From: Pseudomonas sp. PSKL.D1
Lineage (GTDB): Bacteria; Pseudomonadota; Gammaproteobacteria; Pseudomonadales; Pseudomonadaceae
Reading direction: 5' to 3'
DNA length: 64,000 nt
Assembly: GCF_028898945.1 (NCBI RefSeq)
Contig: NZ_CP118607.1
Span: forward strand, 3,334,001 to 3,398,000
Below, piece after piece: positions 1 to 9,102 of this stretch. The position numbers and the translations under genes are program-made. Position 1 is the first letter of the stretch. Each line of letters begins with the position of its first letter. A model generated the notes under the pieces. The model made no database searches. It was not told the origin of the DNA and was given only the letters and a program-made list of their open reading frames with translations.

Positions 1-241
1 GCAGCTACGGAGGCTGGGCATAGTGGGTGGTCCGTGTATCGCGCTTATCGTTTGGCGTGCAAGGCGTGGCGCGGCATTGTGGCATCACTGATGCGCTGCC
101 AGCAATCGGGAGCCATGGCGTTGGTCAGCAGCTTTCAGCCTGGAACTGCGTTAGCTGCAGCCAACCGCTATCAATGCCGCTGGAAAAAAGTACTGTTTAC
201 ACGTCTAGCCCATCCAAGCCATACAACGCGGATGAAGAAAA
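1..241. other. Left edge without a supported gene
   Basis: I see no convincing gene here. The short open frames on the plus strand overlap each other, lack a good ribosome binding site and have no recognisable domain. The stretch probably carries the promoter region of the small gene that starts at 242. Confidence 0.4.
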
Positions 242-505
242 TTGAACCTCTCCCCTGGCGCTGCAAAAGCCCTTCTCGATGGTGGCATCGATGCCACCGC
301 GGCGCTTAACGACGCACTGAAACGAGCGCTGCTGCACTCACCAGCAGCCAGTCACGCCGAACTCAAGAGGGCTGTGGGTCATGCAATGGCAGGCGTACTG
401 GAGGCGACTGTTGATGTGGCCGTTCAAACGTATCCGGATCTAAAGCCCGACAAAGAGACATGGGCAGCGATCGCCAGAGAGTGCGCGATAAGAAGAGCCA
501 ATTGA
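242..505 (+). CDS. Hypothetical protein, 87 residues
   Basis: I do not recognise a named family. The product is a small soluble protein without a signal peptide or membrane segment, with alanine-rich, probably helical stretches and a short hydrophilic C-terminus. The frame opens at a TTG with a purine-rich GAAGAAAA just before it; a stop codon lies three codons upstream, so no earlier start is possible. An internal ATG near 385 would leave only the second half. The even, protein-like composition favours a real gene, but nothing in the neighbourhood gives a role. Confidence 0.45.
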   Translation: MNLSPGAAKALLDGGIDATAALNDALKRALLHSPAASHAELKRAVGHAMAGVLEATVDVAVQTYPDLKPDKETWAAIARECAIRRAN

Positions 506-571
506 TCGCCTGTACCCTGACAATTTACCGTTCGACGAGCCACACTTTCACTGATGAAGGTGCAGGCACTT

Positions 572-1003
572 TTACCCTAGTGCGGCGGCGAATGCTTCGG
601 GCGTCGGGCTCTCCTGCCACTGTGCGATAGTCCCCGGCAGCACCAGCCAAGGCTGCTTGCGCCGTGTCCAGATATGCGCAATCGGCTCGAAACGCTCAGC
701 ACCTTCCAGGATGCCGGCTCGTACCACCCGCATGCCGGGCGCTGCCGTGGTCTCGTTGAACAGGCGGGTATGACATATACCACAGGCATGTTGGGTAGAC
801 GTTTGCCCCTGGTGTTCATGCCTGAAGATCGCCGTTTCGCCAGACACCTGAACAGCCGACGCCGCGCTCAGCATATGCAGACCAAACGCACTGCCGCTCC
901 AGCGCTGGCAGTTCAAACAGTGGCAGGCATACAGTGGCGGCAATCGCGGCGCCGCGATCTCAATGGTAACTTGCCCACATCGGCACTGACCGGTGATTCT
1001 CAT
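572..1003 (-). CDS. GFA family zinc-binding protein
   Basis: This 143-residue protein belongs to the GFA (glutathione-dependent formaldehyde-activating enzyme/CENP-V) fold family, which binds structural and exchangeable zinc. The cysteine pattern is complete: C7 and C9 near the N-terminus, C27/C29/C32 in a CHCLNC motif, and C74/C77 in CGIC. Most family members are not formaldehyde enzymes, so no substrate is assigned. I chose the ATG at 1003 because the GFA domain begins at once (MRITGQCRCG); the frame stays open upstream to 1060 but adds a poor hydrophobic extension. It is divergent from the LysR gene at 1109, with about 105 bases between, so that regulator may control it. Confidence 0.8.
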   Translation of the reverse strand: MRITGQCRCGQVTIEIAAPRLPPLYACHCLNCQRWSGSAFGLHMLSAASAVQVSGETAIFRHEHQGQTSTQHACGICHTRLFNETTAAPGMRVVRAGILEGAERFEPIAHIWTRRKQPWLVLPGTIAQWQESPTPEAFAAALG

Positions 1004-1108
1004 GCGTTGGTTCCTTACAATGATGACCGAAAAAATGAGGGCGTATGATCCCTTTTTCACAGGTTCGGGCAGAAGAGCAAATCAGGAGCAACAGTTGGTC
1101 AAGAATGT

Positions 1109-2011
1109 ATGAGTGGCATTGAATGGGAAAGCCAGCGTGTATTTCTGGCCGTGCTGCGCTCTGGCAGCCTGAGCGGGGCAGCGAACTTACTTGGTATCGC
1201 CCAGGCCACTGCGCGCCGGCGCCTCGACCATCTTGAACATACTCTCGGTGTGAAGCTGTTCACCCGCACATCTTCAGGCCTTACGCCAACGGGTGGAGCG
1301 CAGCGCCTGATCGAACATGTGGAGGCCATGGATCTGGCCGCGCAAACCTTCAATCGCATGGCCAGCGCTGAAACGTCAATGGATCACGGTACGATTCGGC
1401 TGACCTGTGGCGAGTTGCTTGGCGTCGAGGTACTTCCCGATCTGCTGCGCGCTTTCCATTACGAACATCCGGGGCTCAAACTTGAGTTGAGCATAAGCGA
1501 TGCCCTTGAGGACATCGCCAGGCTGCAATCGGATATTGCGGTGCGGCTGATACGGCCCACTGAAGCTGATATTACAGTGCGGCGTGTCGGCAGTTTGCAA
1601 ATTGGCATCCATGCCAGTGCTGGGTGCCTGCAGCGCTACGGTAATGCAACCTCCCTGCTTTCGCTACGCCAACGGCCGCTGATCGGGCCGGACAGGCGCT
1701 CAGCAGATTTGCGTCGGTTGGTCGACGCCGGTCTGTGCGGTGCCGACCAGCATTTCGCCATCGCCTCTGATCATCACCTTGCTCAACTGGCCGCTCTGAA
1801 AGCGGGCTTAGGCTTTGGACTCTGCCCGACACAAGTAGCAAAATCGCACGGCCTGGTACATGTGCTGCCACACGACTTTGGCTTTGAGGTAGACGTATGG
1901 ATCGCAATGCACAATGACCTGCGCAAAGTTAACAGGATCGCTCAGGTGTTCGAGGTTCTTGGAGAGCAGTTGCATCAATACCTATGCTTGGCCGATCAGC
2001 GAATAGCGTAG
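1109..2011 (+). CDS. LysR family transcriptional regulator
   Basis: A 300-residue LysR-type regulator. The N-terminal winged helix-turn-helix spans about residues 6-65, with the recognition region around GAANLLGIAQATARRRLDHL and the usual LFTR turn after it. The rest resembles the periplasmic-binding-protein-like effector domain, as in the subgroup related to GcvA and DsdC. The effector is unknown. It is divergent from the GFA-fold gene ending at 1003, the usual layout for a LysR regulator and its target. Confidence 0.85.
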   Translation: MSGIEWESQRVFLAVLRSGSLSGAANLLGIAQATARRRLDHLEHTLGVKLFTRTSSGLTPTGGAQRLIEHVEAMDLAAQTFNRMASAETSMDHGTIRLTCGELLGVEVLPDLLRAFHYEHPGLKLELSISDALEDIARLQSDIAVRLIRPTEADITVRRVGSLQIGIHASAGCLQRYGNATSLLSLRQRPLIGPDRRSADLRRLVDAGLCGADQHFAIASDHHLAQLAALKAGLGFGLCPTQVAKSHGLVHVLPHDFGFEVDVWIAMHNDLRKVNRIAQVFEVLGEQLHQYLCLADQRIA

Positions 2012-2034
2012 AGGATGACATTCACTGCCTGGCC

Positions 2035-2106
2035 TGAATGGCAGCAATGGGTCGATAGCAGCTAGTCGCGAATGACCGCTTTCGACCCATAGCAGACGTT
2101 CGCTGA
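2035..2106. repeat. Dispersed repeat, GGGTCGAAAGC-like family, copy 1
   Basis: Two half-elements face each other: AATGGGTCGATAGCAGC on one side and GACCGCTTTCGACCCATAGC on the other, giving an imperfect inverted repeat. Related copies occur near 8734, 10364 and 11268. The element lies between the LysR gene and the 3' end of the outer-membrane protein gene. I do not see a coding function. Confidence 0.7.
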
Positions 2107-2178
2107 TAGGGGCAGACGAAGTCTGGGGCTTCACATTCCTCACGAAGGGCTGATATGCGTCGGTTGAATGGAAGCCTG

Positions 2179-2991
2179 TCAGCGAGGGAACAGCAACGTC
2201 ACTGCCGCGCGGAATCCCCAGCCTTGGGGGCCATCGCCTGATCTGTCCAGCCAGTACCTCGGGCCCGCTTGGATGGTCAGGGGTTGGCCATTTATCTTGA
2301 GCAGTTGGGTGATGGTCAGGTTGATGGGGACCGACCACTCGCGCGCTTGCCAGTCATAGGTCGATTCCGTGTTGATGCCGTAGGTGGTGAGCGACTTGGT
2401 GGTGTACGACAGGAAGGGTTGCAGGAATGTCTGATTGACCTTTTCCTTGCCATCCGGCGGGCTGCCATCCAAGCCCCAGATATGGTTGGCGAGCACCCCT
2501 CGGGTCCAACCATTTGACTGCTTGAGCGCTACCGCAGTCGGGCCCAAACCCCATTGTTTATTACCGAGTAGTTCGTCACTGGCGGTCGGAATCAACAAGG
2601 CTGGACCTGCTCCGAGGATCCATCCGCTGTCGGTGGGTTTGCTGGGGGAAAAGAAAAAGCTTTGTGTGATATCCCCTGCACCTGACTTGTCCGCAGCGCC
2701 GTCGGGGGCCAGCCCGTGCTGGTCGATGACAGGCAAGATAGTACGTGAAATCAGGTTCCAGTCTTCGTTCAATGTGAACGGCAGCACCGGCTGGATGTTG
2801 GTGACGCTGTGCATGCCGTCACCCGTCGCCCCCATCTTCTGATCCCAGTTGTACTGCACGGGAAGGCTGTACATGGCCGCCACGGGGTTTAGTGCAGCCT
2901 TGGCCAGTTCGGCGGAGTCTTCTGCCTGGGCACCTCCCACACCAGATGAGATGACTATGAACATCCAGTGTGAGTAACGCACCTGTCGCAT
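2179..2991 (-). CDS. Outer-membrane channel-like protein (neuromedin U-like, DUF-type)
   Basis: A 270-residue exported protein that looks like an outer-membrane beta-barrel of the group often labelled transporter or neuromedin U. Residues 1-22 form a signal peptide ending GGAQA. The rest alternates polar and aromatic residues as beta-strands do, and the chain ends in FPR after a final strand (FRAAVTLLF). The start at 2991 is chosen because the signal peptide begins there; the frame extends to 3063 with sequence unsuited to export. It is divergent from the DUF1254 gene starting at 3269. Together with the exported sulfatase and lipoprotein nearby it suggests an envelope-localised pathway, but the substrate is unknown. 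Confidence 0.65.
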   Translation of the reverse strand: MRQVRYSHWMFIVISSGVGGAQAEDSAELAKAALNPVAAMYSLPVQYNWDQKMGATGDGMHSVTNIQPVLPFTLNEDWNLISRTILPVIDQHGLAPDGAADKSGAGDITQSFFFSPSKPTDSGWILGAGPALLIPTASDELLGNKQWGLGPTAVALKQSNGWTRGVLANHIWGLDGSPPDGKEKVNQTFLQPFLSYTTKSLTTYGINTESTYDWQAREWSVPINLTITQLLKINGQPLTIQAGPRYWLDRSGDGPQGWGFRAAVTLLFPR

Positions 2992-3268
2992 AGGCTTACC
3001 TGTCAGCTGGTGAATTTGCAGGTTCCTGATCCTGCGCCAGTGTAGACAATGATTGCTTGCCAAACGAATGCTGAGTGCAACGCTCGGCGTTCACCCATGC
3101 ACTTCGATGCAACCCGTGCCACCGCCGTGGAATTAAAGAATGGGCGCAAAATGTAAGCATTTACCCGGTTGTCCAGAAAACCTCACCTACACTGCTTCAA
3201 GTTCGATGAGGGCAGCCATGCTGCAAAGCAGCGGGCTACCGACAGTCTCTTGCACAAAGGAGGTTTTC

Positions 3269-4759
3269 ATGGCAGCCATTGTGGGATTGATGACTCGGAT
3301 GGCCACCTGTCTGAAGCCTTGCCTGCTAGCCACAGCGATTGCCGCTTGTACTGTCTTAACCGCGCAGGCAGCTACCGAACCCTTGGGCGGGCAACCCCCA
3401 GCGGGGACCAGCCCTTCGGTTAAGGACTTCGACTACCAGATCAAGTACCAGCGTGCGTTCGAAGCCATCCTGTGGAACATGCCAGCGATTGCCATCTACT
3501 CCTTCCGCCGTGCTGCCGAAAAGGATCTTGGCTACAAAGACAATGACATCATTGCCTATTCGTCAACGGCTACTCCACAACTTGAAGCCATTACTGCCAA
3601 TAGCACCACGCCTTACATCGCGGCTTACACGGATCTGCGCAAAGGTCCTGTGGTGCTGGAAATCCCAGCAGCTTCTGCGGACGGCAGCCTGTATGGCCAG
3701 GTGGTGGATGCCTGGCAACTGACGATCGCCGACGTAGGCCCGGCAGGGCTCGACAAAGGCAAAGGTGGCAAGTACTTGTTCACTGCACCTGATTACAAAG
3801 GTAACGTTCCCAAGGGCTATATCCACGTGGCCTCGCCCAATTACCGTATCGCCCTGGCGTTTCGCTCGGTGCCGTCCGCAGGCAAGACAGCCAAGGACGC
3901 CTACGAATACGCCAAGCGCCTGCGCATGTACTACCTGGCTGAAGCCAAGTCGCCACCGCAGCAAAAGTTCATCGACCCTGCCCATGAGCGCTATCCGACG
4001 CTGCCGTTTTATGATGAACGCCACTTCGAAGACATGCACGCGATCATGAGCGTGGAGCCAGTGCGCGAATACGACAAGGTCATGATGGGCATGCTGTCGT
4101 CGCTAGGCATCGTCAAAGGCAAACCTTTCGCACCGGACGAAACCGCCAAGAAGGCCATGCACCAGGCCGCGATCGATGCCTGGTTCTTCCTCCAGCAATG
4201 GTTCGACACCGAGATGTCCAAGCGCGTGTACTGGCCGGATCGGCACTACGTCTCGCTGTTGCAGCCTGATGCCAACCACACGTTCACGTTCATCTACGAA
4301 GATCGCATCGACTTGCTCGAACGAGCAGCGGAGTACTTCTGGTGTACCTATATGCCTAAGGTTCTCAGTGCCTCGCCGGCGACGTCGTACCAGATGGCGA
4401 TGGCTGATAAGGACGGCAAACCGCTGGAAGCCGGCCAGCTCTACAAGCTCGACGTGCCCAAGGACATGCCGGTCAAGCAATTCTGGGCGCTGACGGTATA
4501 TGACCGCGCCACTTTCTCGTTCATTTACAGCAACAACAACCGCACCACGCTGTCGTCGTTCGATGTCGACAAGATGAAGAAGAATACCGATGGCGGCGTG
4601 ACGATCTATGTCGGGCCAATGGCCCCGCAAGGCGAGGAAACCAACTGGATTCCCACCTCCGGCAAGCGCCCGTTGCCAGCCATGCGCTTCTATGGTCCCA
4701 CCGAAGCGCTCAACAACAAGACCTTCAAGTTGCCCGACTTCGAACGGGTAAATCTCTGA
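3269..4759 (+). CDS. Exported DUF1254/DUF1214 protein (first copy)
   Basis: A 496-residue protein with an N-terminal DUF1254 region (about residues 60-190) and a C-terminal DUF1214 region (about 370-485). The biochemical role of these domains is not established as far as I know. A signal peptide with basic start and hydrophobic core ends near TAQA at about residue 32. I chose the ATG at 3269 because AAAGGAGG precedes it at good spacing; the open frame reaches 3140 without a credible site. It lies 63 bases upstream of a second gene of the same domain type at 4823, probably an ancient tandem duplication and one operon. Confidence 0.8.
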   Translation: MAAIVGLMTRMATCLKPCLLATAIAACTVLTAQAATEPLGGQPPAGTSPSVKDFDYQIKYQRAFEAILWNMPAIAIYSFRRAAEKDLGYKDNDIIAYSSTATPQLEAITANSTTPYIAAYTDLRKGPVVLEIPAASADGSLYGQVVDAWQLTIADVGPAGLDKGKGGKYLFTAPDYKGNVPKGYIHVASPNYRIALAFRSVPSAGKTAKDAYEYAKRLRMYYLAEAKSPPQQKFIDPAHERYPTLPFYDERHFEDMHAIMSVEPVREYDKVMMGMLSSLGIVKGKPFAPDETAKKAMHQAAIDAWFFLQQWFDTEMSKRVYWPDRHYVSLLQPDANHTFTFIYEDRIDLLERAAEYFWCTYMPKVLSASPATSYQMAMADKDGKPLEAGQLYKLDVPKDMPVKQFWALTVYDRATFSFIYSNNNRTTLSSFDVDKMKKNTDGGVTIYVGPMAPQGEETNWIPTSGKRPLPAMRFYGPTEALNNKTFKLPDFERVNL

Positions 4760-4822
4760 ATACTGCTTGCATCCTTCAAAAACCAAACGACAGGGGTTGG
4801 CCCGCCGGCCCAAGGAGACTTG

Positions 4823-6118
4823 ATGAAACCCATTGTGCTTGGAGCAGCCCTGTTTTCGCTTGCCGTGCCGGCCTTCGCACAGATCCCCGACAAGCTGGCG
4901 GAAGACGCCTACATCTATGGCTATTCCATCGATGAAGCCTACAAATTCTTCTACGAAACAGCGGTCAAGACCGACACGCCGCTCAACCGCTTCCAGAATA
5001 TCCGCCACCTGGCTGACGATACCTACACCGATCATCCCACCATCAACAACGACACCCTGCACCTGATGGGTTGGCTCGACGTCGCCGCCGAACCGGTTAT
5101 CGTTAGTGTGCCGGACATGGACAAAGGCCGTTACTGGATCCTGCACACCATGGACATGGGCCACTACACCACCTCGATGATCGGTTCACGGGGTCGTGGC
5201 GGCAAAGGCGGCCACTTCATGTTCGCCTCGCAGGACTGGAAAGGCGAAGTGCCAGGTAGTGTCACCGAGGTGATTCGCGTCGATTCCAACCTGGTCAAGC
5301 TGATGGGCCGGATTATGGCCACTGGCCCAGAGGACGAAAAGAAAGCCCTGAACTACATGGACGACTGGAACGTACGCACGCTTTCCGCCTACCTTGGTGT
5401 GGCCGGCCCCAAAGCCAAGCAACGCACTTACCTGGACCCAACCAAAACCAACTGGTTGCAGCGTGTGAACTTCGTGCTGTGTGACGGCAGCATGGGCAAG
5501 GCCGACAAGAAATGGCTGGACCAGTACAAGACAGTCGGCATCGAACCGTGCAAGGAAGACTTCACCAAAGATCAACTCGCGGCTGCCAGTAAGGGTGAAG
5601 AACTCGGCATGAAGCACATCAAGGAACTGGCACCCACACTAACCAGTGGCGACAAGTCCCTCGGAACCCGCAAACAACTGGGCGACGGTCCACGTGATCT
5701 GTTTGCTTCGGGCACCTACCTGGGCCAGTGGGGCCTGCCGCCGGATGAAACAATCTATCTGCAAACGGCAAAGGCCGCTGATGGCAAGCCGATCAATGGC
5801 TCGAACGGCAAGACCTATCGCTTGCACTTCAAGGCACCGCAGGTCAGCGAGTTTTGGTCGTTCACCGTTTATGGCAGCGACAACCGCTTCATGGCGCACA
5901 ACGACCTCAATCGTCACAGTCGTGGTGATCGGACCTTGAAGCCGGATGCCGATGGCAACTACACCATCGAACTCGCCGCCAAGGGTGATGCTTCCAACCC
6001 AAACTTCCTGCCGATTCCCGAAAAGGATGCCTACATCGTCCTGCGCATGTATGGCCCAAGCGAAGCCGTACGGGGGGGCGGCTACAAGTTCCCGCCGATT
6101 GAGGTCGTCAACCCCTGA
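4823..6118 (+). CDS. Exported DUF1254/DUF1214 protein (second copy)
   Basis: A 431-residue relative of the preceding protein with the same domain order: DUF1254 in the N-terminal half and DUF1214 near the C-terminus (the stretch around FWSFTVYG). A clear signal peptide ends PAFAQ at residues 16-20. The ATG at 4823 has AAGGAGA a few bases upstream; the TTG one codon earlier is too close to it. It converges on the sulfatase gene, and a strong palindrome lies between. Function unknown; the shared neighbourhood suggests action on the same periplasmic substrate as the sulfatase. Confidence 0.8.
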   Translation: MKPIVLGAALFSLAVPAFAQIPDKLAEDAYIYGYSIDEAYKFFYETAVKTDTPLNRFQNIRHLADDTYTDHPTINNDTLHLMGWLDVAAEPVIVSVPDMDKGRYWILHTMDMGHYTTSMIGSRGRGGKGGHFMFASQDWKGEVPGSVTEVIRVDSNLVKLMGRIMATGPEDEKKALNYMDDWNVRTLSAYLGVAGPKAKQRTYLDPTKTNWLQRVNFVLCDGSMGKADKKWLDQYKTVGIEPCKEDFTKDQLAAASKGEELGMKHIKELAPTLTSGDKSLGTRKQLGDGPRDLFASGTYLGQWGLPPDETIYLQTAKAADGKPINGSNGKTYRLHFKAPQVSEFWSFTVYGSDNRFMAHNDLNRHSRGDRTLKPDADGNYTIELAAKGDASNPNFLPIPEKDAYIVLRMYGPSEAVRGGGYKFPPIEVVNP

Positions 6119-6125
6119 GCAGAGT

Positions 6126-6149
6126 GCGCCCCTTCCTAGGAAGGGGCGC
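6126..6149. terminator. Bidirectional terminator, 24-base perfect palindrome
   Basis: A perfect palindrome of 24 bases with an 11-base arm beginning GCGCCCCTTCC and a CCTAGG centre sits between two convergent genes. The 3' flank on the plus strand is CTCTTGTCT, only partly T-rich, so termination strength is uncertain. Position and symmetry suit a shared terminator. Confidence 0.7.
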
Positions 6150-6156
6150 CTCTTGT

Positions 6157-7776
6157 CTACAAGCCGATCTTCTTCGGTGGGTACTTCTTGAAGGTGGCCA
6201 GATGGGCCTGAGCCTCCGACAGCAAGGACGCCAGCCACGGATTGAGCCGATGCCCCATCGGCATCGACTCCTTCGGGTCGACGTAAAGGTTGAACAACCA
6301 GGGCGAAAGTCCGATCTGCTCGGTGGTGCTATAGTCGATGGTCATGTGCTCCGCCTGCTCCATCGTCATCTTCAGGTGGATCTTGTATTCGCGCATCCGT
6401 ACTGCCGCCAGGTTTGCACCTGTCCAGATGTATTCGGCCTCACGCTTGCTCTGACCGTCATCGGCGACCAGGAAGGACGCCTGATCGATGCCGTCGTAAT
6501 AGCGGTCCTTGAGCAGTTTGTCACCGGCACCGGCGAAGCGCAGACTGGTGTTGAATAGGTCCATCAGGTCGAACAGCTCGGCACTTTCCCGGGGCTCGAT
6601 CATGTTCTTCCAATAGGCGATCCCCGGCACCCGGACCCCACCCTCCCAGGCCGAGCCCTTGGCGCCCCGGAACGGTGTAAAGCCGGAGTCGGGCCAGCTG
6701 TCCATCTGCGGGCCGTTGTCGGAGGTGAGGAAGATGAAGGTGTTCTCCAGCACTCCCGCCTTGTCCAACGCCTCGACGATGCGGCCGACGAGCGCGTCGA
6801 CTTCGACGACATTGTCCTTGAACGGATACTTGCTGGCGCTGCTGCCAACAAACGCCTTGCTCGGGTGGTTGTCGGCGTGTACGCGCATGAAGTTATGGGC
6901 GATGAAGAACGGTTTATCGCCCTTGGCCAAGGCATTGATACGTTCGATGGTGAAAGCAGCCAGGGTCTGATCCGCTTCGGCAAACTGTTCGATGCTAGTG
7001 GTTTTCTCCACTACCTTTTCACCTTGGCCTTTGGCTCCGTAGTACATATCGATCTTGCCCCCTACCTTCTTGAAGCGCTCTAGCTTTTCAGTGTCGTACA
7101 CCAGATCCGGATAGCGCCTGCCGTCAAACTGCTGGGTCAGCTCCTTTTGCGAGGCGTAATAGCCCTTGAATTCGTCAAAACCCACCTCCCATGGACGCAT
7201 GCCCTCCAGTTCACCGGTGTGCCATTTACCCGTCAGAATTGTGTGATAGCCAGCGCCGGACAATAGCTCGGCAATGCTGTGTTCATCCTCCCAAGGGTTC
7301 TTCATCACCTTGTCGCCAGCCAGGATCGGTCGGATCAGGCCGGTTCGGGCCGGTAGACGGCCAGTCATCATCGCCGATCGTGTCGGCGTACACGTGGGCT
7401 GGGAGTAGGTCGAGGTGATGGCTAGCCCACTAACGGCTAGGGTATCGATGTGAGGGGTGGCCGCGCCGATATGTGCGCCGCCACCCCAAGGGCCGCCAAC
7501 ATCGCCGAAGCCCAAATCATCCACCACCAGCCAGACGATGTTCGGCCGCTTGCCGGTTTTCTTCAGTAACGCGTCTAGTTTCGCATCAGCGGCCTTGTCC
7601 TGGGCTTCACGAGGAATGGCGGGCTGTTGATTATCCTGCTGGACCACCGCCCGGCTCAGCTCCGACGCGGGGTAGGCCCCGTTTGCGGAGACCAGTGAGT
7701 CCTCGGCATGTGTGGCGAAGGCCGTTATATAGCCAAGCGAGGCAAGCAGCACTGCAACTCCAGAGCGTTTGAGCAT
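6157..7776 (-). CDS. Exported arylsulfatase (type I, cysteine type)
   Basis: A 539-residue sulfatase of the alkaline phosphatase superfamily that hydrolyses sulfate esters. The N-terminus (residues 1-24, ending THA) is a signal peptide. Metal-binding residues D86 and D87 sit in VVDDLGFGD. The formylglycine site is C129 in CTPTR followed by MTGR, the classic CxPxR motif, so maturation needs a formylglycine-generating enzyme or another maturase, which is not in this window. Further family blocks are present (LTGKWH, FLTSDNGP). The ribosome binding site is AAAGGAG. It leads the minus-strand pair with the DUF3313 lipoprotein and converges on the two DUF1254 genes. The natural substrate cannot be read from sequence. 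Confidence 0.9.
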   Translation of the reverse strand: MLKRSGVAVLLASLGYITAFATHAEDSLVSANGAYPASELSRAVVQQDNQQPAIPREAQDKAADAKLDALLKKTGKRPNIVWLVVDDLGFGDVGGPWGGGAHIGAATPHIDTLAVSGLAITSTYSQPTCTPTRSAMMTGRLPARTGLIRPILAGDKVMKNPWEDEHSIAELLSGAGYHTILTGKWHTGELEGMRPWEVGFDEFKGYYASQKELTQQFDGRRYPDLVYDTEKLERFKKVGGKIDMYYGAKGQGEKVVEKTTSIEQFAEADQTLAAFTIERINALAKGDKPFFIAHNFMRVHADNHPSKAFVGSSASKYPFKDNVVEVDALVGRIVEALDKAGVLENTFIFLTSDNGPQMDSWPDSGFTPFRGAKGSAWEGGVRVPGIAYWKNMIEPRESAELFDLMDLFNTSLRFAGAGDKLLKDRYYDGIDQASFLVADDGQSKREAEYIWTGANLAAVRMREYKIHLKMTMEQAEHMTIDYSTTEQIGLSPWLFNLYVDPKESMPMGHRLNPWLASLLSEAQAHLATFKKYPPKKIGL

Positions 7777-7827
7777 GTGAGGCTCCTTTGCATTTGGCTT
7801 CGCTAAAATGTCTAGAGGGCCGGCTCG

Positions 7828-8595
7828 CTATTCGCTAGCCTGAGTGCAATTGCTCTGTCCGCGACGCACACAGAAGCGATAACGCACCTGCTCGGCCCAA
7901 TAACGCTCGGCTTCGGTGACGTCGCTCCAGGAGTCGTACGTGCCACTTTCGAACAGACCGATGATTGGCTTGCGCGCCCCTACCCGGCGATCGATCATCG
8001 CGGCGACTAATTTACCGGTGCTGGCGTCAGTCACCTTACCTTCGACCGTGACCTGCCCGGCGAAAGGCGGTTTACCCGCGGTATGCTGCATAGTCTGCAT
8101 GGCTGCAATCTTGGCACCTGGCAGCCCCAGCGGAATGGGCACATAGGAGGCTGCCTTCGCCGACGTGTCGGCTTCCTGCGCGTCGATGATCGCTACAGAT
8201 ACTTGTAGGGTGTCGGGGCCGGCCTGGGTGACCATCTGGTAGTCGTGCCCCAATTGCTCACGCAACTGATCGTATAACCCTTGGGCGATGGCGGCGTTCT
8301 GTACCTGCGGAGCGTCGTGCAGCTTGGAATCTGGTCCGGCATAAAGCTTGACGGGGTCCAGGTAAATTTTCTTGAAGCGGGAAAACACAGCCGGGGAGGC
8401 AAACTCAGGATTTCGGTAGACCAACAACGACTCGCCTTTGTCTCCCTCCTTCATCAAAGGGTAAACCTCAGGCATGAAGCCGGAACCCTTCACGTTTTCG
8501 GCTAGTGGGGTGCTCCTGTCGGGTTGAGAAGTTGAGGCGCAAGCGGTCAGCAGCACCAGTACACTTCCTAGAACGATGTTGAGGTTCGTCGCCAT
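7828..8595 (-). CDS. DUF3313 family lipoprotein
   Basis: A 255-residue lipoprotein. The signal peptide ends in a lipobox LTAC with the lipidated cysteine at residue 19, followed by a Ser/Thr-rich linker. The body matches the DUF3313 family, whose function is unknown. Ser20 rather than Asp follows the cysteine region, so outer-membrane sorting is likely. The start at 8595 has AGGAG upstream. It lies just upstream of the sulfatase gene (51 bases) and could be transcribed with it. The cluster suggests an envelope role. Confidence 0.75.
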   Translation of the reverse strand: MATNLNIVLGSVLVLLTACASTSQPDRSTPLAENVKGSGFMPEVYPLMKEGDKGESLLVYRNPEFASPAVFSRFKKIYLDPVKLYAGPDSKLHDAPQVQNAAIAQGLYDQLREQLGHDYQMVTQAGPDTLQVSVAIIDAQEADTSAKAASYVPIPLGLPGAKIAAMQTMQHTAGKPPFAGQVTVEGKVTDASTGKLVAAMIDRRVGARKPIIGLFESGTYDSWSDVTEAERYWAEQVRYRFCVRRGQSNCTQASE

Positions 8596-9102
8596 TCAGA
8601 AAAAGCTCCTGTGCTTGCACCATGTCAAAAGGGAACTCGAAATGACGAGTCACCGGCTCCATAAGCAGTGAGGAGTGTAGACGTGGAAATGCTAATAGGA
8701 TTGGCGCATGGACAGCGACGATTCCAGTCAAATGCGAAGGTCCGCTATGGGTCGAAAGCAGACGGTCATGACTGACCGCAATCGACCCGTTGCTGACGTT
8801 GCCAAAGCAATGCTCTTGCTCACTTTCCAAGGCTGACGCGAACACTGTGGGAGCGGGTTTATCGAGGCGTCGAACCGCCGCGAAGCAGGCAACGCGGAGG
8901 ATGGCACGGGCTTGTTACAAGGACGTCCATGCCCGTGCCCTATGGCATGCAGAGCCTGGATCATGCTGATTTCGACCGCACGCCAGGTCACATCATGGGC
9001 ATGCCTGTGCGTCGTCTGAAACTGTCGCAGGGCCACGGTTTCGCGACGGTCGAGACCCTGTCGGCCCATGACCTGACAGGATGGAAATGTGAGCCTGGGG
9101 AG
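8596..9102. other. Intergenic region with decayed repeats
   Basis: This 507-base stretch holds no gene I can support. It contains a copy of the GGGTCGAAAGC family (about 8734-8800) and a partial REP-like segment (about 8846-8900, GTGGGAGCGGGTTTATC). From 8929 to about 9100 short frames are open on both strands, with protein-like composition but no recognisable family; this may be a decayed gene fragment. Confidence 0.5.
8734..8800. repeat. Dispersed repeat, GGGTCGAAAGC-like family, copy 2
   Basis: The two halves read GGTCCGCTATGGGTCGAAAGC and, after a short spacer, GACCGCAATCGACCCGTTGC. This is the copy-1 element in the opposite orientation. It is intergenic, upstream of the DUF3313 lipoprotein gene. 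Confidence 0.7.

Noticed and set aside
3140..3268. Longer N-terminus for the first DUF1254 protein
   Set aside because: The ATG at 3269 has a strong AAAGGAGG and begins a signal peptide; the extension would bury it.
6126..6149. Attachment site or protein-binding operator
   Set aside because: The palindrome lies between convergent stop codons; a shared terminator is the simpler reading.
8929..9102. Possible gene fragment before the glutathione transferase
   Set aside because: Protein-like on both strands, but no family recognised and no start signal; the plus-strand continuation is antisense to the transferase.
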